Shown: positions 23,698-63,845, counted from the stretch's first letter. The stretch is 64,000 nucleotides of DNA from Ovis canadensis (GCF_042477335.2 NC_091246.1:213589501-213653500); one strand, 5' to 3'. Notes: generated by a model not told the origin, from the letters alone. Translations and numbers: made by a program.

Positions 23698-25165
23698 ACA
23701 TTTTAACAGTGGTCATGAATGACGTTAACATTAAAAAAAAAAAAAACAAACCTTACCTCTTACCACTGCTTTGGTTGCTAAGTTGCCTCAGTTCCTCTCT
23801 CCTTGGGAACTTGAATCATGATGGAGTTAATTTGTTTTGGTAACAATAAAGCTGACAGTTTATATTAGCCAAAGGCTTATGCCAGCGAAAAAATCCTCCT
23901 GTCCCCTTTCATGCACATCAATAGCTCTCACACTCCTTCTGTTCCTTTTCTATCAGCATATAGTTTTCCCTCTTCTGATAGCACTGCTTTATCTTTTTGC
24001 TTTCAGAGTAATCTCTTTTAAGGGTTAGAATTCAACAGATTCAGTAAGTCTTATTCTAATAAAAATTCCATCAAAATCTGCAGAATTCTGCATAAGTTAA
24101 TCTTCACAACCCTGGTGGACAGTTTGTAGTAGCAGTATTCTGTTTATTGGATTGACCTTGGATAAATCATTCAATTCTCTTCAATTAAATAAATAGTTTT
24201 CTTTAGGAAAACACAAGCTAGAGGTTTTATTAGGCTTGGCTTTCCCTCACACTTGACAGAATTGAGTTTTTCTCTTGGTTCACTTAGAATGGGGACTTTA
24301 AGGACTCCCATGGATGGTTAGCTGCAACTTCCTGAAACTCAGCAAAATTTTGAACACACCCTTTCCCTATAATGATGGTTCTCAGTTATTAACCACACTG
24401 AACATTTACTATATGTCAAGAAATAGCCTAAGAAAGTTTTAGACTTTCTAACTTAATCCTCATTACAACACCGTGAAGTTCAAAGTAGGTACAATCATTA
24501 GAATTTTTATCATTTTACAGATGATGAAACAATCTTCCATTTTTCTAAGTAACATTTCCAAAGTTGAACAAGATCTGTCTGACCTGGCAAGAAATGGTGT
24601 TTAAAAAACTCAGCAACAAACAATAGTAAATTATTGCATACTGAGTATTACTAATGCTTTTATTAATGTATTCATTATAATACAATTCACAATAAATTTG
24701 AGGGGCATTCTGTATGGAGTTAAGGCTTTTAAGATTTTTCCTGTGTATCTATTAATTGCCCACAACATTTTTTGAGGCAAAATGGAACAGTAAAAATATC
24801 TCTAGTTAAACATTCTTGCCTTTAGTCTTTAACTGGGTAAAAATGGGCAAGTTATTTGATATTTCTTGGGTCTTAATACCGATCATTAGCATGGCTTTAA
24901 CTAGACATAATGTACTTAAAGCTCTGGTGACACACATTAGTGGTCCTCTCTAAATGGTACTATTCCAGGATCTTTCCAGATTGCCATCTTCACCTAAAAG
25001 GACTCGGCCTTGATTCTTTGCAGTTTTTTCATTGTTAACTCCCTCATTGCTTACAATCAAAATTCCATCAACAGTGTTATTCTTCTTATCTATATGTATT
25101 TTTCTTCTATCTGGATCCATTCTTCAGAAAGTCTTACAACCATCTTCAATGTTTATGCTCATGAT
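23698..25165. other. Intergenic AT-rich sequence with a MIR remnant
   Basis: About 24385-24600 is MIR-like (TTTACAGATGATGAAACAAT core side). No gene seen. Confidence 0.45.
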
Positions 25166-25177
25166 AACCTTGATATG

Positions 25178-25363
25178 GGCTCTTCCCTGGTGGCTCAGAT
25201 GGTAAAGAATTTGCTTGCAATGTGACAGAACGGAGAAGGAAATGCTACCCACTCCAGTATTCTTGCTTGGAGAATTCCATGGACAAAGGAGCCTGGTGGG
25301 CTATACAGTCCATGGGGTAGCAAAGAGACAGACACAACTGAGTGACTAACACTTTCACTTTTC
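25178..25363 (+). mobile_element. Bov-tA SINE
   Basis: GGGCTCTTCCCTGGTGGCTC head; flanked by AACCTTGATAT and AACCTTAATAT, an 11-bp target duplication with one mismatch. The middle is shortened. Confidence 0.86.
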
Positions 25364-25374
25364 AACCTTAATAT

Positions 25375-26094
25375 TTTGTATTAAGTGACTGATAGGTGCA
25401 CATGGGACAGAGTTTCATATTTACTTTATGCAAAACCAACAACTTTAATGAGTACTACTTAGCCCAGACAAGATATTCTTTATGAAACTACAAGTTCAAC
25501 ACATGCTGCCTAGAAGGCAGCCCTAGGATCCTGGACCATCTTAGTCATATCACCATTTCTCCATCTGAATGCAACATTCCCTCACCAAGAATCCTATGAA
25601 GTCTACACTCATTCACTGAAGAGTACTGTGTAAAATAAAAAACCGAAAGTGTTTGCCCCTGTGAGGTCAGCAACAGGCTAAGGAGTAAAAAAGGTAGAGA
25701 GAGATAAGGAGTTTGTATTAAATTCAAAGTCTTTTAGGAAGAAGTTATATTTCAGGCAACTGAGAATTTAAAACAAAGTACACAACTTTATGACTGAAAT
25801 GAATAAAATAATTCTGAAAAAGCTGTTACGGGTGACAAATTCTGAGCAATTTTTGAAGATGACAAACTATATTCTAAAAATTTTACCTCTTCTCATATCA
25901 GTAAAATTGCAACCTATAGTTGGGCTAATAAATCTCTAGTGAAAGCAAAAAGGAATAAAGATTATAAAACAAATGATTCTGAACATAAGATTTCAAAAAA
26001 AGTTAATACAGCATTAGATCATCTCCTAGATTAATTGTAAGTTTTTTACCTTTTTTTGGACAATTGAAAATTATGAAAGCGGTTAGTTTTGTCT
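25375..26094. other. Unassigned AT-rich sequence downstream of NDUFS1
   Basis: No repeat, RNA or exon recognised. Confidence 0.4.
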
Positions 26095-27066
26095 TTTATT
26101 ACTGGAGTTATTTAGCTGACTTAAATACTACAGATGGTGTTAATATAATAAATATGGAACATCAATGAGAACCTAAATCATATTTCTTGAGACCCCACTC
26201 ATTCCAAGGGATGTGCGTGCAATCTATTATACAAAGGAAAAAATCACATAAATCACCATGACATTATATTGTATAAACAGATGTAAGAAAGAACAGAAAA
26301 ATGTGTTATCCATTGAGCTTCTCAATACTAATTCTTAGAGGTGACAACCTATGGAATTTGTATTAATGAGAGGAAATTATGTCCAACACTTAAGGACAGT
26401 GGGCTTTGAATTTGAAGTCAGAGAACCAGGTTTGATTCTATGACTTTTTTTTTGCTGTGGACTCAGGCAAACTATCCAGTATCTCTGGGCTTCAGTTTCT
26501 TCACCTGTAATATGAGATAATACTGTCTCACACGGATGTAACAAGGACAAAACAAGATGATGCAGGTAAAACCAGAGTGCTTAGTATATAGAAAATCCTG
26601 AATAATCATTAAGCTATTATTATTAGTTGTTCAAGATACATACCTGATATATGATTATATTATATGTATTTTTTCTATTTACCCAGTTTGACAGAATACT
26701 TAAATCTTTTCTTTAGCACTAGAACAGGAGCAATGGAAGCTATTCTTATTTTATCCACTTTACAAGCATAAATGATCAATGAAGATAAAAAAATTCATAT
26801 TTTAAGGACTTTCTTATGTCACAAAGATTATCAGTGCTTTTACATGAAAAGTCCTCTATATAATGTTTATTAAACTATTTAACATTTACATTCAACACAT
26901 TAGTTGTTTTGAAACCTCAAAGTTCTCTGATAATTGCAATATAATTTTCAAATAAAGCATGGTACAACCTTAAATATTACATCAAGATTATTTTTTAAAG
27001 AGATACACCTTCAAGAGATTGTGCCAACATAACTGTCCATTAACTAGCTGGGCCTTAGTAGATGTT
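26095..27066 (-). other. NDUFS1: NDUFS1 3'UTR (end uncertain)
   Basis: Minus-strand sequence after the TGA. AATAAA occurs on the minus strand at 26871-26866 (about 200 nt after the stop) and at 26100-26095 (about 970 nt after it). The distal site would place a MIR-like SINE (about 26380-26640) inside the 3'UTR. The sequence alone does not show which signal is used; both may be. Confidence 0.45.
26380..26640 (+). repeat. MIR SINE near the NDUFS1 3' end
   Basis: GTGGGCTTTGAATTTGAAGTC, GGGCTTCAGTTTCTTCACCT and TAAAACCAGAGTGCTTAG blocks follow the MIR order. Confidence 0.65.
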
Positions 27067-55507
<28,441 letters not shown>

Positions 55508-56849
55508 AGTGCTAAAAATAAAACAAAGAAGGGCTATGTTATGATAGAAAAAAACAATACGAATAACAAACTTTTCAGTAATATTTTATGGGTTTAAAGC
55601 ACTTCATACACGTATTTTATTCCATCGAACATTTCACAAATCCTAATATTGTTTCTCAAATTATAGAGATGAGAATACTCCATCTCAGCTAAAGTAACTG
55701 ACTTTTACATCATCAAGAAGCTAAGGAAGAGCTGCTAGTATACAAATATGAGCCTTCTAATTCTATACAAAGGGCAGTTTTGTTGTTTTTAATTATAAAC
55801 AAATGGTCAAACGTAAATACAACTATGTAGTAAAATAAATTCCAAGAATTAGCTTATCATTAGTTGCTATGTAAAATAAAGCCTACCTTTCTGCCTTCAT
55901 TTCCTGCTAATACGCACTCCAAAATTCTATGTTCTGAGCAGTTATCTACTAAATGCTCCTGAGATATTCTGAGCCTAAGATATTCACAAGTCTAGGCTTG
56001 AAAAAGTCTGGAGTGCCATTTTGTGTGTCAAGCAGTACATTTATCTTTCAGATTTGCAATTATTTGTTTATATGCTTGTTCTACCCCTACACAGTATCAT
56101 GAACTTCTTGAATCTTTCTATCTCTACCCTCAAGGATAGTGCACAGTAAGCTCTAAAAGAGTGGTTCTCTACAAAACACAATTTTGTTTCCCAGGGAACA
56201 TTTAGCAAGGTCCAGAGAAATTGTCTGGTCATGATGAGGGGAAACCTATTGGCGTCTAGTGGGTAGAGGTCAGGGTGCAATTAAAGATCCTACAATGCTC
56301 AGGACAATCTCCCATAATATAGAATTACCTAAAGTGCTGCAACTAAGAAGCCCTCTCTACAGGATTTGCTGAATTACTGAAATAAATTAAAGTAGGTTAC
56401 ATAACTTAACAACAATTAAAGGTGTACATAAGCAAACACTGAAAAGTTATTTGATCTTTTACTTTCCTGTCCATTCACTTGATCATATGGACAAAGCACT
56501 GCTGAATCAGAACAGGACAGATTCAAAATCAACAATCAATATTTCATACAACAGTGTAAAAGATTTAATTACTATTTTATGTCCAATACAATATGCAGCT
56601 GGTGCCTACTTTAGCTAGAAAATCCATGAGGACTATTTGTATTGAACACCCAGCATCAAATGGAAGACTGCATAACCTCAACATAAGAAATACAGATTTG
56701 CAAAACTTTGGTAAGTGCTTTACACTTATTCGGCTACCTTGCAGGAACAGAAAAAATCAAATATAAGATGGGAACGTGCTAATGATGACTCACTTCTAAA
56801 ACTAGACTGAACATGTTTTGGTAGAGGGCTAGATAATACCACTCCACAT

Positions 56850-57260
56850 TCACCATGTACCACTGCATCCATCCACTTCCCTCCCTCCAAGGTACTATCC
56901 TATTCCAAGCCACCATCATCTCTTGCTTGGACTATAAAAGCAGCCCCTAACAGGTCTCCTGGCTTCCACACTGCTCCCATTGCCTCTCTCATCTTCCCAA
57001 GGGCTGTGGCCTCAGACTGAAATGCTCTTTCCTCAGATCTTCCTGGGCCCTCCTCATCCTTCAAATTTCTGCCTTAAAAGGCATTTCTCAGGGAGATTTT
57101 CTTAGACCAGTCTAACTAAAACTATCCTAACTACTCTCCAGTCATGTCACCCATTTAATTCTTCCTTGCAGACTCACTTCTAGTTTATAACAGACGTCCA
57201 ATAACTATTTGTTCTATCTCTACCATCCGGCCATCACTTCCACTTTCCTGGCATTAGAGT
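56850..57260 (-). repeat. L2-like LINE remnant in NDUFS1 intron 1
   Basis: TTCCTGGGCCCTCCTCATCC and CTAATGCTCTTTCC-type text reads as reverse L2 3' sequence; old and diverged. Confidence 0.5.
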
Positions 57261-58028
57261 GTAGGTGCTCTGGCAGTCTTGTAACACCCTGCTTAAAGAT
57301 GCACATACAATTCAGTGGGAAAAAAAAGAAGACTTTCAGTAAAAAACCAACCTGATGTTTATTCATCAGAAGCAGTTCATGTTACAGCTTCTATACTCTC
57401 AGAAAGTTCTGTTTCGGAGCAGAGCTGTATCTGATCCACGCTTTTATAGTACATGTGCATGCATTAGATCCCCCAAATTTAAACAACGTAGCTTTGTCAT
57501 TTGCAGTGCAACCTTTGGGCCAACTGTTTAAATGTCCCTTTCTTCCCCATCAGTGAAAATGGTAAGAAGTGCTACCCAATGCAGCCCTTGCACAAAACCA
57601 AAAAACAAAACAAAAGGCATGTACAGTTGCTAAAGCAACAGCGGCCAAAGATGCCCTGTAGCAGGTATGTGTTAATTTGGGAAGAAAGGCTCAGTCTTTA
57701 GACCTAAGTCACTGACAGAGGTCCTCTCCAGAAAGGGGACTGTCCTGCATTTCCGTGCAAAGGGAAGGTCACCCACAAGGTGCACTTGGGCCAGCGTTCC
57801 CCAGGGCCTCCAGGTTTCCTCCTACTCTCTGCTCCATCAGACCAGAGATCTAGCCTAACAGTCCTCACCTGCCGGCTCTCGGGGGTTCCCGAGGAGGCGG
57901 GGTGGGACGCGGCGCAAAGTCAAGGACAAGAGGAGAATGAGTGGGCTGAGACAAAGGAAACAGTCTCGTCAATAAACAAACGCCGGGCGCTGCGGCACCT
58001 CGGCCTTCTCACCCAAATACGACCTCAC

Positions 58029-58110
58029 CTTCTCCCTGGAGCCGCGGAGGCTACCCTGCAGAATTGTCTGCAATACACCGACCCCTTCAGAGGCCAGGTT
58101 GCTTATTCAA
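58029..58110 (-). other. NDUFS1: NDUFS1 non-coding exon 1 (approximate 5' end)
   Basis: The first coding exon starts at 55511 behind a good acceptor (TTTTATTTTTAG) with only four bases before the ATG, so the 5'UTR must begin in an upstream exon. In the CpG-rich region the minus strand has a strong donor AAG|GTGAGG with its last exon base at 58029. A second donor of equal quality, CAG|GTGAGG, ends at 57869. The transcription start is inferred to lie near the YY1-like motif around 58109-58120, but it cannot be read directly. Confidence 0.5.
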
Positions 58111-58579
58111 TATGGCGGCCTCGGGTATCTCCGCCAGCCGGGCCTGGAAGAACGGAAAGCCGGGAGGGACTAGAAACCCCAGTTCGACAATTTCCGGCTG
58201 ATAGACTTCGGCAGCTTCCGTCGGCTTGACAGAGGGCGGGCGGAGGGCGTAGCACCCGGGGGGAGGCTGGGGTGGGGTTGGGGGTGACGGGGGCCGGCTC
58301 GGACCCGCAATTCCGCCGGAAGTGGCCTGTCGGCTGAGGCCGAGCGTTTTCGGCTCTCTCCGGCACCCTCAGAGGGCGGGTCCTAGAGTCTTCGAAAACC
58401 TTGGAGGTAGCAATTTAAGAAATACCCATTTTATTAATTGATTTCCAGACGCAAAGAAAGGCCAAAGGATGAATTGCGGGCCATTAATTTAGAGCCTTTG
58501 CTTTTTACGTTGAAGAATCTTAACGTACTTTGACCTTTAACCTGCGGCCGGGGGCCTCGGAGAGAAACGCCTCCTTTTC

Positions 58580-58622
58580 TATATAAGGGATTTCCGGCCT
58601 TTTGCGGCCCTTTTTTCCTCTT
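58580..58622 (+). promoter_or_regulatory. EEF1B2: EEF1B2 core promoter: TATA box and 5'TOP initiator
   Basis: TATATAAG at 58580-58587 is followed 30 bases later by C at 58610 and an unbroken pyrimidine run (CTTTTTTCCTCTT), the layout of a TCT/TOP initiator. TOP mRNAs encode translation components and are controlled at translation through mTOR and LARP1 (established knowledge). A TTTCCGG ETS-like site sits between the two at 58591-58597. The predicted 5'UTR, 58610-58690, has no upstream ATG. Confidence 0.8.
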
Positions 58623-58690
58623 AGCGCTGGGCGCTGACCGGTTGCGCGCCTCTTTCTTCGCTGCCTCCCAGTTCGAGATTAGCCGTCGCC

Positions 58691-61563
58691 ATGGGTTTTG
58701 GAGACTTGAAAAGCCCCGCTGGCCTCCAGGTGCTCAACGACTACTTGGCGGACAAGAGTTACATAGAGGGGTGAGCGCATTGGCCCGGGTCAGGCAGGGC
58801 CGGGTTGGTGGGGCCACGTGGCGCCGTCTCGGCTGCGGCTAGAGGAAGGGAAACCCGGTCCCAGGGCTCTCTCGGGGGAGGGGGTTGCGAGGGAACAAGG
58901 GTTAAAATATGCTTTTTCCGCATGCTTATCTCCACCAGGTTTTTCCACCTCTTTGCTCCGTTAATAGATGTAAGCCTGTAGCTCCATGTTAGCAATTGTA
59001 ATTTCTGAAGAGGTCTACTGAGTGGCAAGCATGCCTCCGGGTATCGCGGAGACCAAATAAATGATCCCTGATCCTAAGAAGCTTATTTCTTACAAAAGAC
59101 AAAGCAACTTAGGTACCCCGGTGACGAAAGGGCGAGTTCGTAGTGTTTGTCATTCATTTGCTGGTGTTTGTATCTCTCCTTATAAAAGTGTGTGTAATTG
59201 CGTTTGTATCATCGGCAGGTATGTGCCATCACAAGCAGATGTGGCAGTATTTGAAGCTGTCTCCGGCCCACCACCTGCCGACTTGTGTCATGCCCTCCGT
59301 TGGTATAATCACATCAAATCTTATGAGAAGGAAAAGGCCAGGTAAAATTATCTGTGTGTTTGCTTGAAGAATAGAATACTTTCGGAGCTTAAACTCGGGG
59401 TTTTCACGTGACAAGTTAGGGTTCAGGGTATTATAGTTTTGTTGGGATATTGTGAGCTAATTTCTCCATGACTTGAGAAGGGCCAAGAGACCGAAATCCT
59501 CCGGTTTTTTCACGTAGCAGGTAGAACGTGACCATATTGAAGAAAAAAATCGGTCAATCTAGGAAATAGAAAATTTTATTAAAGCCGCACCGAGAATTAT
59601 AATCTCTGAAAAACTCCTCCAAAACCTGACAGCTGTTCCCTCCACATAAGTAAGACAAGGCTGTACATTAATTAACGTATTATTTAATGACGGTTTATAT
59701 AATCTAGGTCTACAGGTGGGAAGCAGGTCATGGTTCATCATGACCCAAGATTAAGAAAAAATATTTCTTTAAGAGGGTTGATTAATGCACATATACAATG
59801 CAGCCTAGAGGGGAGGGAGGTGGTTCAAATGGACCAAGAAAATTTTTATTTTTATTTTGTCTTGCCACAAAATATGAATTTTACTTGATCAAAAACAGCA
59901 ATTCACCTTTTCCCCACACTGCCCTGCCAATGTGCCTGACCTTGACCTGGGAGCAGGGGCGGGGGGCAGACCTCTGGGATGAGTGGGTCCTTCAGTCTCC
60001 GGAAACTGCTAACAAGAATGGAAGTTTGAGGGGGTAGACTCCAGTTCACTAAGAATGGAACTGAGCATACTTAATGAAATCTCAAGTAGAAATACTCATT
60101 CTGAAAGTATGTCATTGTCCGTATTGAATATAATGTTTCACATGGTACTGATGATGGTTGGGTGAGAAGCTAAACGTATATATAAAAGTATTTACCAGGG
60201 AGGGTTGAAGGGTAAATTCTTAGTACAAAAGAAATTCTTTAATTGTAATGAAAACAAGTTCTCATGTGTTATGTGAAAGGGGACATCATGGTGACCTAGT
60301 AATATTTGATTAATTTTTTTTTTTCAAGCCTGCCAGGAGTGAAGAAAGCTTTGGGCAAATATGGCCCTGCTAATGTGGAAGACACCACAGAAAGTGGAGC
60401 TACAGATAGTAAAGATGATGATGACATTGATCTCTTTGGATCTGATGATGAGGAGGTATGGCATAAATTGACTTATGTGTGTATCACTGCTTAAGCACAG
60501 GCTCTGTAGCCAGAATCCCTGGGTTTTAACCCTGGCTTCACTTAAAATTACCTGCCTCTTAAAAATTCTGACTGGCTACATGATGAATAAAATCAAATCA
60601 CCATCTTTCGGCTGAGCTCGTGATGGATTTGCTTTTTTCTGACAAAGCCGGTCTTTGTTACAACCCACCAGCTTTAAACTGAGGAACAACCCGCTTTGTG
60701 AAACACATGAAATTTTTCCTTTACAGGAAAGTGAAGAAGCCAAGAGGCTAAGAGAAGAACGCCTTGCCCAGTATGAGTCAAAGAAAGCCAAAAGTAGGTC
60801 ATTTTATAATTCATGTCTAATTGACTTGATAGATTTCAGAATGTGAATAATCTTTTTAAAAAACTAACCTCCAAAGTAATTTCCTTTCCTCCATATTTTG
60901 TTGAATTAGAGCTTCAAAACTTCCACAGCTACTGGTCTGCAGCTGTTCTTAAAGGTAGCAGCTGTGGCATTCCACTGTGGGAAAGAAACTGTCACACAAC
61001 TCAACACCTCTTTCTCAGCACAACAGAAAGTGGGCGTGTGTGTGACAAACACAAGGTGTGTGTTCTGTACTTTTGTGTGGCTAAGGAGATGATCCACTTA
61101 GAAACAAATTAAAGATTTGTTAAGTGACTTGGAGTAGGGCAAAAAGAATTGTTTGAACAGTGCTGTTTCCTGTACACTTTTGAAATTTTTTTTAGAACCG
61201 GCACTTGTCGCCAAGTCTTCCATCTTACTAGACGTGAAACCTTGGGATGATGAGACCGACATGGCAAAACTAGAGGAGTGCGTCAGAAGCATTCAAGCAG
61301 ACGGCTTGGTCTGGGGCTCTTGTGAGTTTAGTCTTCTCTTTTTGACACTGGCATCTGCATAGTTTCCAACTGTGTCAGTTCTAAAACTTTTTTCGATCTT
61401 CTTTTCAGCTAAACTAGTTCCAGTTGGGTATGGCATTAAGAAACTTCAAATACAGTGTGTAGTTGAAGACGACAAAGTTGGGACAGACATGCTGGAGGAG
61501 CAGATCACTGCTTTCGATGAGTATGTACAGTCTATGGATGTGGCTGCATTCAACAAGATCTAA
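58691..61563 (+). CDS. EEF1B2: EEF1B2, elongation factor 1-beta (6 coding exons)
   Basis: Guanine-nucleotide exchange subunit of the cytosolic eEF1 complex; it recycles eEF1A-GDP to eEF1A-GTP. Exons: 58691-58770, 59219-59341, 60329-60455, 60727-60793, 61196-61321, 61409-61563 (TAA 61561-61563). They total 678 nt, 225 residues, the normal mammalian length, all with GT/AG junctions. The start [11 protein letters not shown] lies in a strong context (GCCATGG). Residues 1 to about 85 form the GST-C-like domain that binds eEF1G. An acidic linker follows with Ser106 in DLFGSDDEE, the known CK2 site. About 135-225 is the catalytic exchange domain ending VAAFNKI. No disruption is visible. The introns carry two snoRNAs, and the gene is divergent from NDUFS1. 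Confidence 0.98.
60574..60649 (+). ncRNA. SNORD51: SNORD51 (U51) box C/D snoRNA in EEF1B2 intron 3
   Basis: All four boxes are present: C ATGATGA 60580-60586, D' CTGA 60612-60615, C' GTGATGG 60620-60626, D CTGA 60639-60642. A terminal stem pairs GGCT (60574-60577) with AGCC (60646-60649). The guide before D' (ACCATCTTTCGG) is complementary to the 28S rRNA stretch CCGAAAGATGGT; counting five bases from D' selects the A of CCGAA, matching the known U51 target (28S A1511, human numbering). The host intron matches the known human arrangement. It is released by debranching and trimming of the intron. Confidence 0.9.
60919..61050 (+). ncRNA. SNORA41: SNORA41 H/ACA snoRNA in EEF1B2 intron 4
   Basis: A 132-nt two-hairpin unit. 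The 5' hairpin has a lower stem CCACAG (60923-60928) with CTGTGG (60975-60980), an internal loop that would be the pseudouridylation pocket, and an upper stem GCAGCTG/CAGCTGT. An H box AAAGAA (ANANNA) lies at 60982-60987. The 3' hairpin closes with CACACA (60993-60998) and TGTGTG (61039-61044), directly followed by ACA at 61045-61047, three nt from the inferred end. Length and host intron agree with SNORA41; exact ends are inferred. Confidence 0.78.
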
Positions 61564-61612
61564 AATCCATCATGGATCAGTGCCCTTAAATAAAAGTTTG
61601 AAAGACAACCCT
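61564..61612 (+). terminator. EEF1B2: EEF1B2 3'UTR and polyadenylation signal
   Basis: A very short 3'UTR: AATAAA lies at 61589-61594, only 26 nt after the stop codon, and cleavage is expected near 61605-61615. Such compact ends are typical of TOP-mRNA genes. Confidence 0.85.
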
Positions 61613-62286
61613 TGGCTCTTGATTTCTAAATAAGAAGGTGGTACTTATATTCCATTTTTGAGGGAAGAAATTCAGTGGCTAGATAATTCATAAATAATGT
61701 AAGTTTAGGTCAGCATTGTCATTCAACATTTAGCCAAAAAAGGACTACCTGTTATGAATACTATGGCTACGTGTACATGTAAGGTAGATTTTATAAACAA
61801 AAGTGGACTTAGGACAACTTCTCTACCTGTTAGTGATGTCCTCTGTAAGTGGTGATACAACTTTTACTGCATTATTTCAAGTGTTTATATTATTGGAGAG
61901 GTGTACTTGACTGAGAATTTGTACTAAGAGGTTTTTTTTTTCTTTGACCACATCACTTGGCTTTTGGGACTTTAGGTTACCCAGGTCCAAGTCAGTTAAC
62001 TGCCAAGAGTTGATTTTAGATTAATTTGGCCCATATATAATGGCTCAGTTACAAAGTTCTCCAATAACTGAGCTGACTCCTCAATGAGAATATTCAGAAT
62101 ATCTTGAATCATAAGAAATGAGTGAAAAACAGGTAAAGTGCATATGGTAATACTAGGCACATGGCAAATATAATTTTGTTGGATAGTTAAACATTTGGAG
62201 TTAAAGGAATTAAAGGCCAAGACTAACTCATTTTGTAGTTGGTGACAATGGCTGACAGTAGTTTGTTGTGACATAACTTTTCACTT
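61613..62286. other. Unassigned sequence downstream of EEF1B2
   Basis: No gene or repeat recognised; a T-run with TTGGCTTTTGGGAC near 61930-61970 may be a CHR SINE scrap. Confidence 0.4.
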
Positions 62287-62434
62287 TTCATACATTGGAG
62301 AAGGAAATGGCGACCCACTCCAGTGTTCTTGCCTGGAGAATCCCAGGGATGGCAGAGCCTGGTGGGCTGCTGTCTATGGGGTTGCACAGAGTCGGACACG
62401 ACTGAAGCGACTTAGCAGCAGCAGCAGCAACAAC
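62287..62434 (+). mobile_element. BOV-A2 half (one monomer)
   Basis: Starts ATTGGAGAAGGAAATGGCGA and ends in CAGCAGCAGCAGCAACAAC; only the second monomer is present. Confidence 0.85.
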
Positions 62435-62553
62435 ATCTTCAAGCTAGTGTCTACTTGTGACTAAAATCACAAAAGTCCCAACTAAAAATGTTATGTGTTA
62501 CATGAGAGTTAGGATGTATGTGATTTACTAAAGGATACCTACCAAACCCAGAG

Positions 62554-62752
62554 CTTGGTTTCCCAGTGGTGCTAGTGATAAAGAACCTACCTGCTAATGC
62601 AAGAGACTTGGGTTCAATCCCTGGGTTGGAAAGATTCCCTAGAGAAGGAAATTACAGCCCACTCCAGTATTGTTACCTGCATAATCCTATGGACAGAGTA
62701 TCCTGGTGGACAATGGTCCATGGGGTCACAAAGAGACATAACACAAAGTGAT
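62554..62752 (+). mobile_element. Bov-tA SINE
   Basis: GGTTTCCCAGTGGTGCTAGT head, GGGTTGGAAAGATTCCCTAG body. Confidence 0.84.
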
Positions 62753-62904
62753 AGCCTGTAGGCAACCTGGAGGAGGGGAGGAGTCCCAGAATTTGCCATG
62801 AATTGCAACCTGTGTCAAGGCAACATTGTCAATTTTAAATGATGCCTTCTGTACTGTTCAGGGAGAATTTGTGTACCTGTGTGGTAGTGTGGAGAGGGAA
62901 GCAA

Positions 62905-63492
62905 GTGATAGACTTCATTTTCTTGGGCTCCAAAGTCACTGCAGATGGTGACTGCAGCCATGAAACTGAAAGATGCTTGCTTTGGAAAAAAGCTATGACC
63001 AAACTAGACAGCATATTAAAAAGAGATATTACTAACAGAAGTCTGTCTAGTCAAAGGTATGGTTTTTCCAGTAATCATGTATGGATGTGAGAGTTGGATC
63101 ATAAAGCTAAGTGCCAAAGAATTGATGCTTTTTGGTGTTGGAGAAAACTCTTGAGTCCCTTGGACTTCAAGGAGATCAAACCAGTCAATCCTCAAGGAAA
63201 TGAGTCCTGAATATGCACTGGGAAGACTGATGCTGAAACTGAAATTCCAGTACTTTGTCCACCTGATACAAAAAACCAGCTCCTTGGAAAAGACCCTGAT
63301 GCTGGAAAGATTGAAGGCAGGAGGAGAAGGGTACGACAAGAGGATGAGATGGTTGGATGGCATCACCGACTCCACGTTCATGCATATGAGTAAGCTCCAG
63401 GAGTTGGTGATGGACAGGGAAGCCTGGCTCACTGCAGTCCATGGGGTCATCTCAGAGAGTCGGACACGACTGAGCAACTGAACTGAACTGCG
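62905..63492 (+). mobile_element. BovB LINE 3' fragment
   Basis: Begins ATAGACTTCATTTTCTTGGG and ends GCAACTGAACTGAACTG; several indels break the frame. Confidence 0.9.
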
Positions 63493-63752
63493 TAGTAGTG
63501 TTTGGGAGGGAGGCCTAAAGCTGGGTGATTGATCCCTAGGCTGTGGTTCATGAGTCTAGCTTGAGTGAGGAAGTGGGACATTCTACCTGAATTTGTAAGT
63601 CTGACTAAGTCTGTCAGGGTGGGGGATCTTCAAAATAGATGGTGCTACGGTTAAATGAATATACTGAGAGGAGAGTGGTACTGTAGTCAGATGGTAGTCC
63701 AGTATTGGAAACAGCTGCATGTTAACAGTTTGCAATATACTGAACGTTTGAG

Positions 63753-63805
63753 TATATATATATATAATATATATACTTATATATATTATATATATATATA
63801 CACAT
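63753..63805. repeat. (TA)n microsatellite
   Basis: Nearly pure TATATA run with short interruptions and an ACACATA edge; self-complementary. Confidence 0.9.
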
Positions 63806-63845
63806 ATAATGTTTTTTACTTAACTTGCCTGTAGCCGGTCTTGGT

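Larger units (their letters stand above)
57870..58690. promoter_or_regulatory. CpG-rich bidirectional promoter of NDUFS1 and EEF1B2
   Basis: The only clearly CpG-dense stretch in the window lies between the divergent 5' ends. On the NDUFS1 side it has no TATA box but holds ETS/GABP-type sites, CCGGAAGTG at 58316-58324 and TTTCCGG at 58191-58197, and a YY1-type site AATATGGCGGCC at 58109-58120. GABP (NRF-2) and YY1 sites are common at nuclear genes for respiratory subunits. On the EEF1B2 side it ends in a TATA box and TOP start. Site function is inferred. Confidence 0.8.

Noticed and set aside
1-26000. Possible 5' end of INO80D, the next gene in human
   Set aside because: No CpG-rich promoter or INO80D-like exon is visible here; it would lie beyond the left edge.
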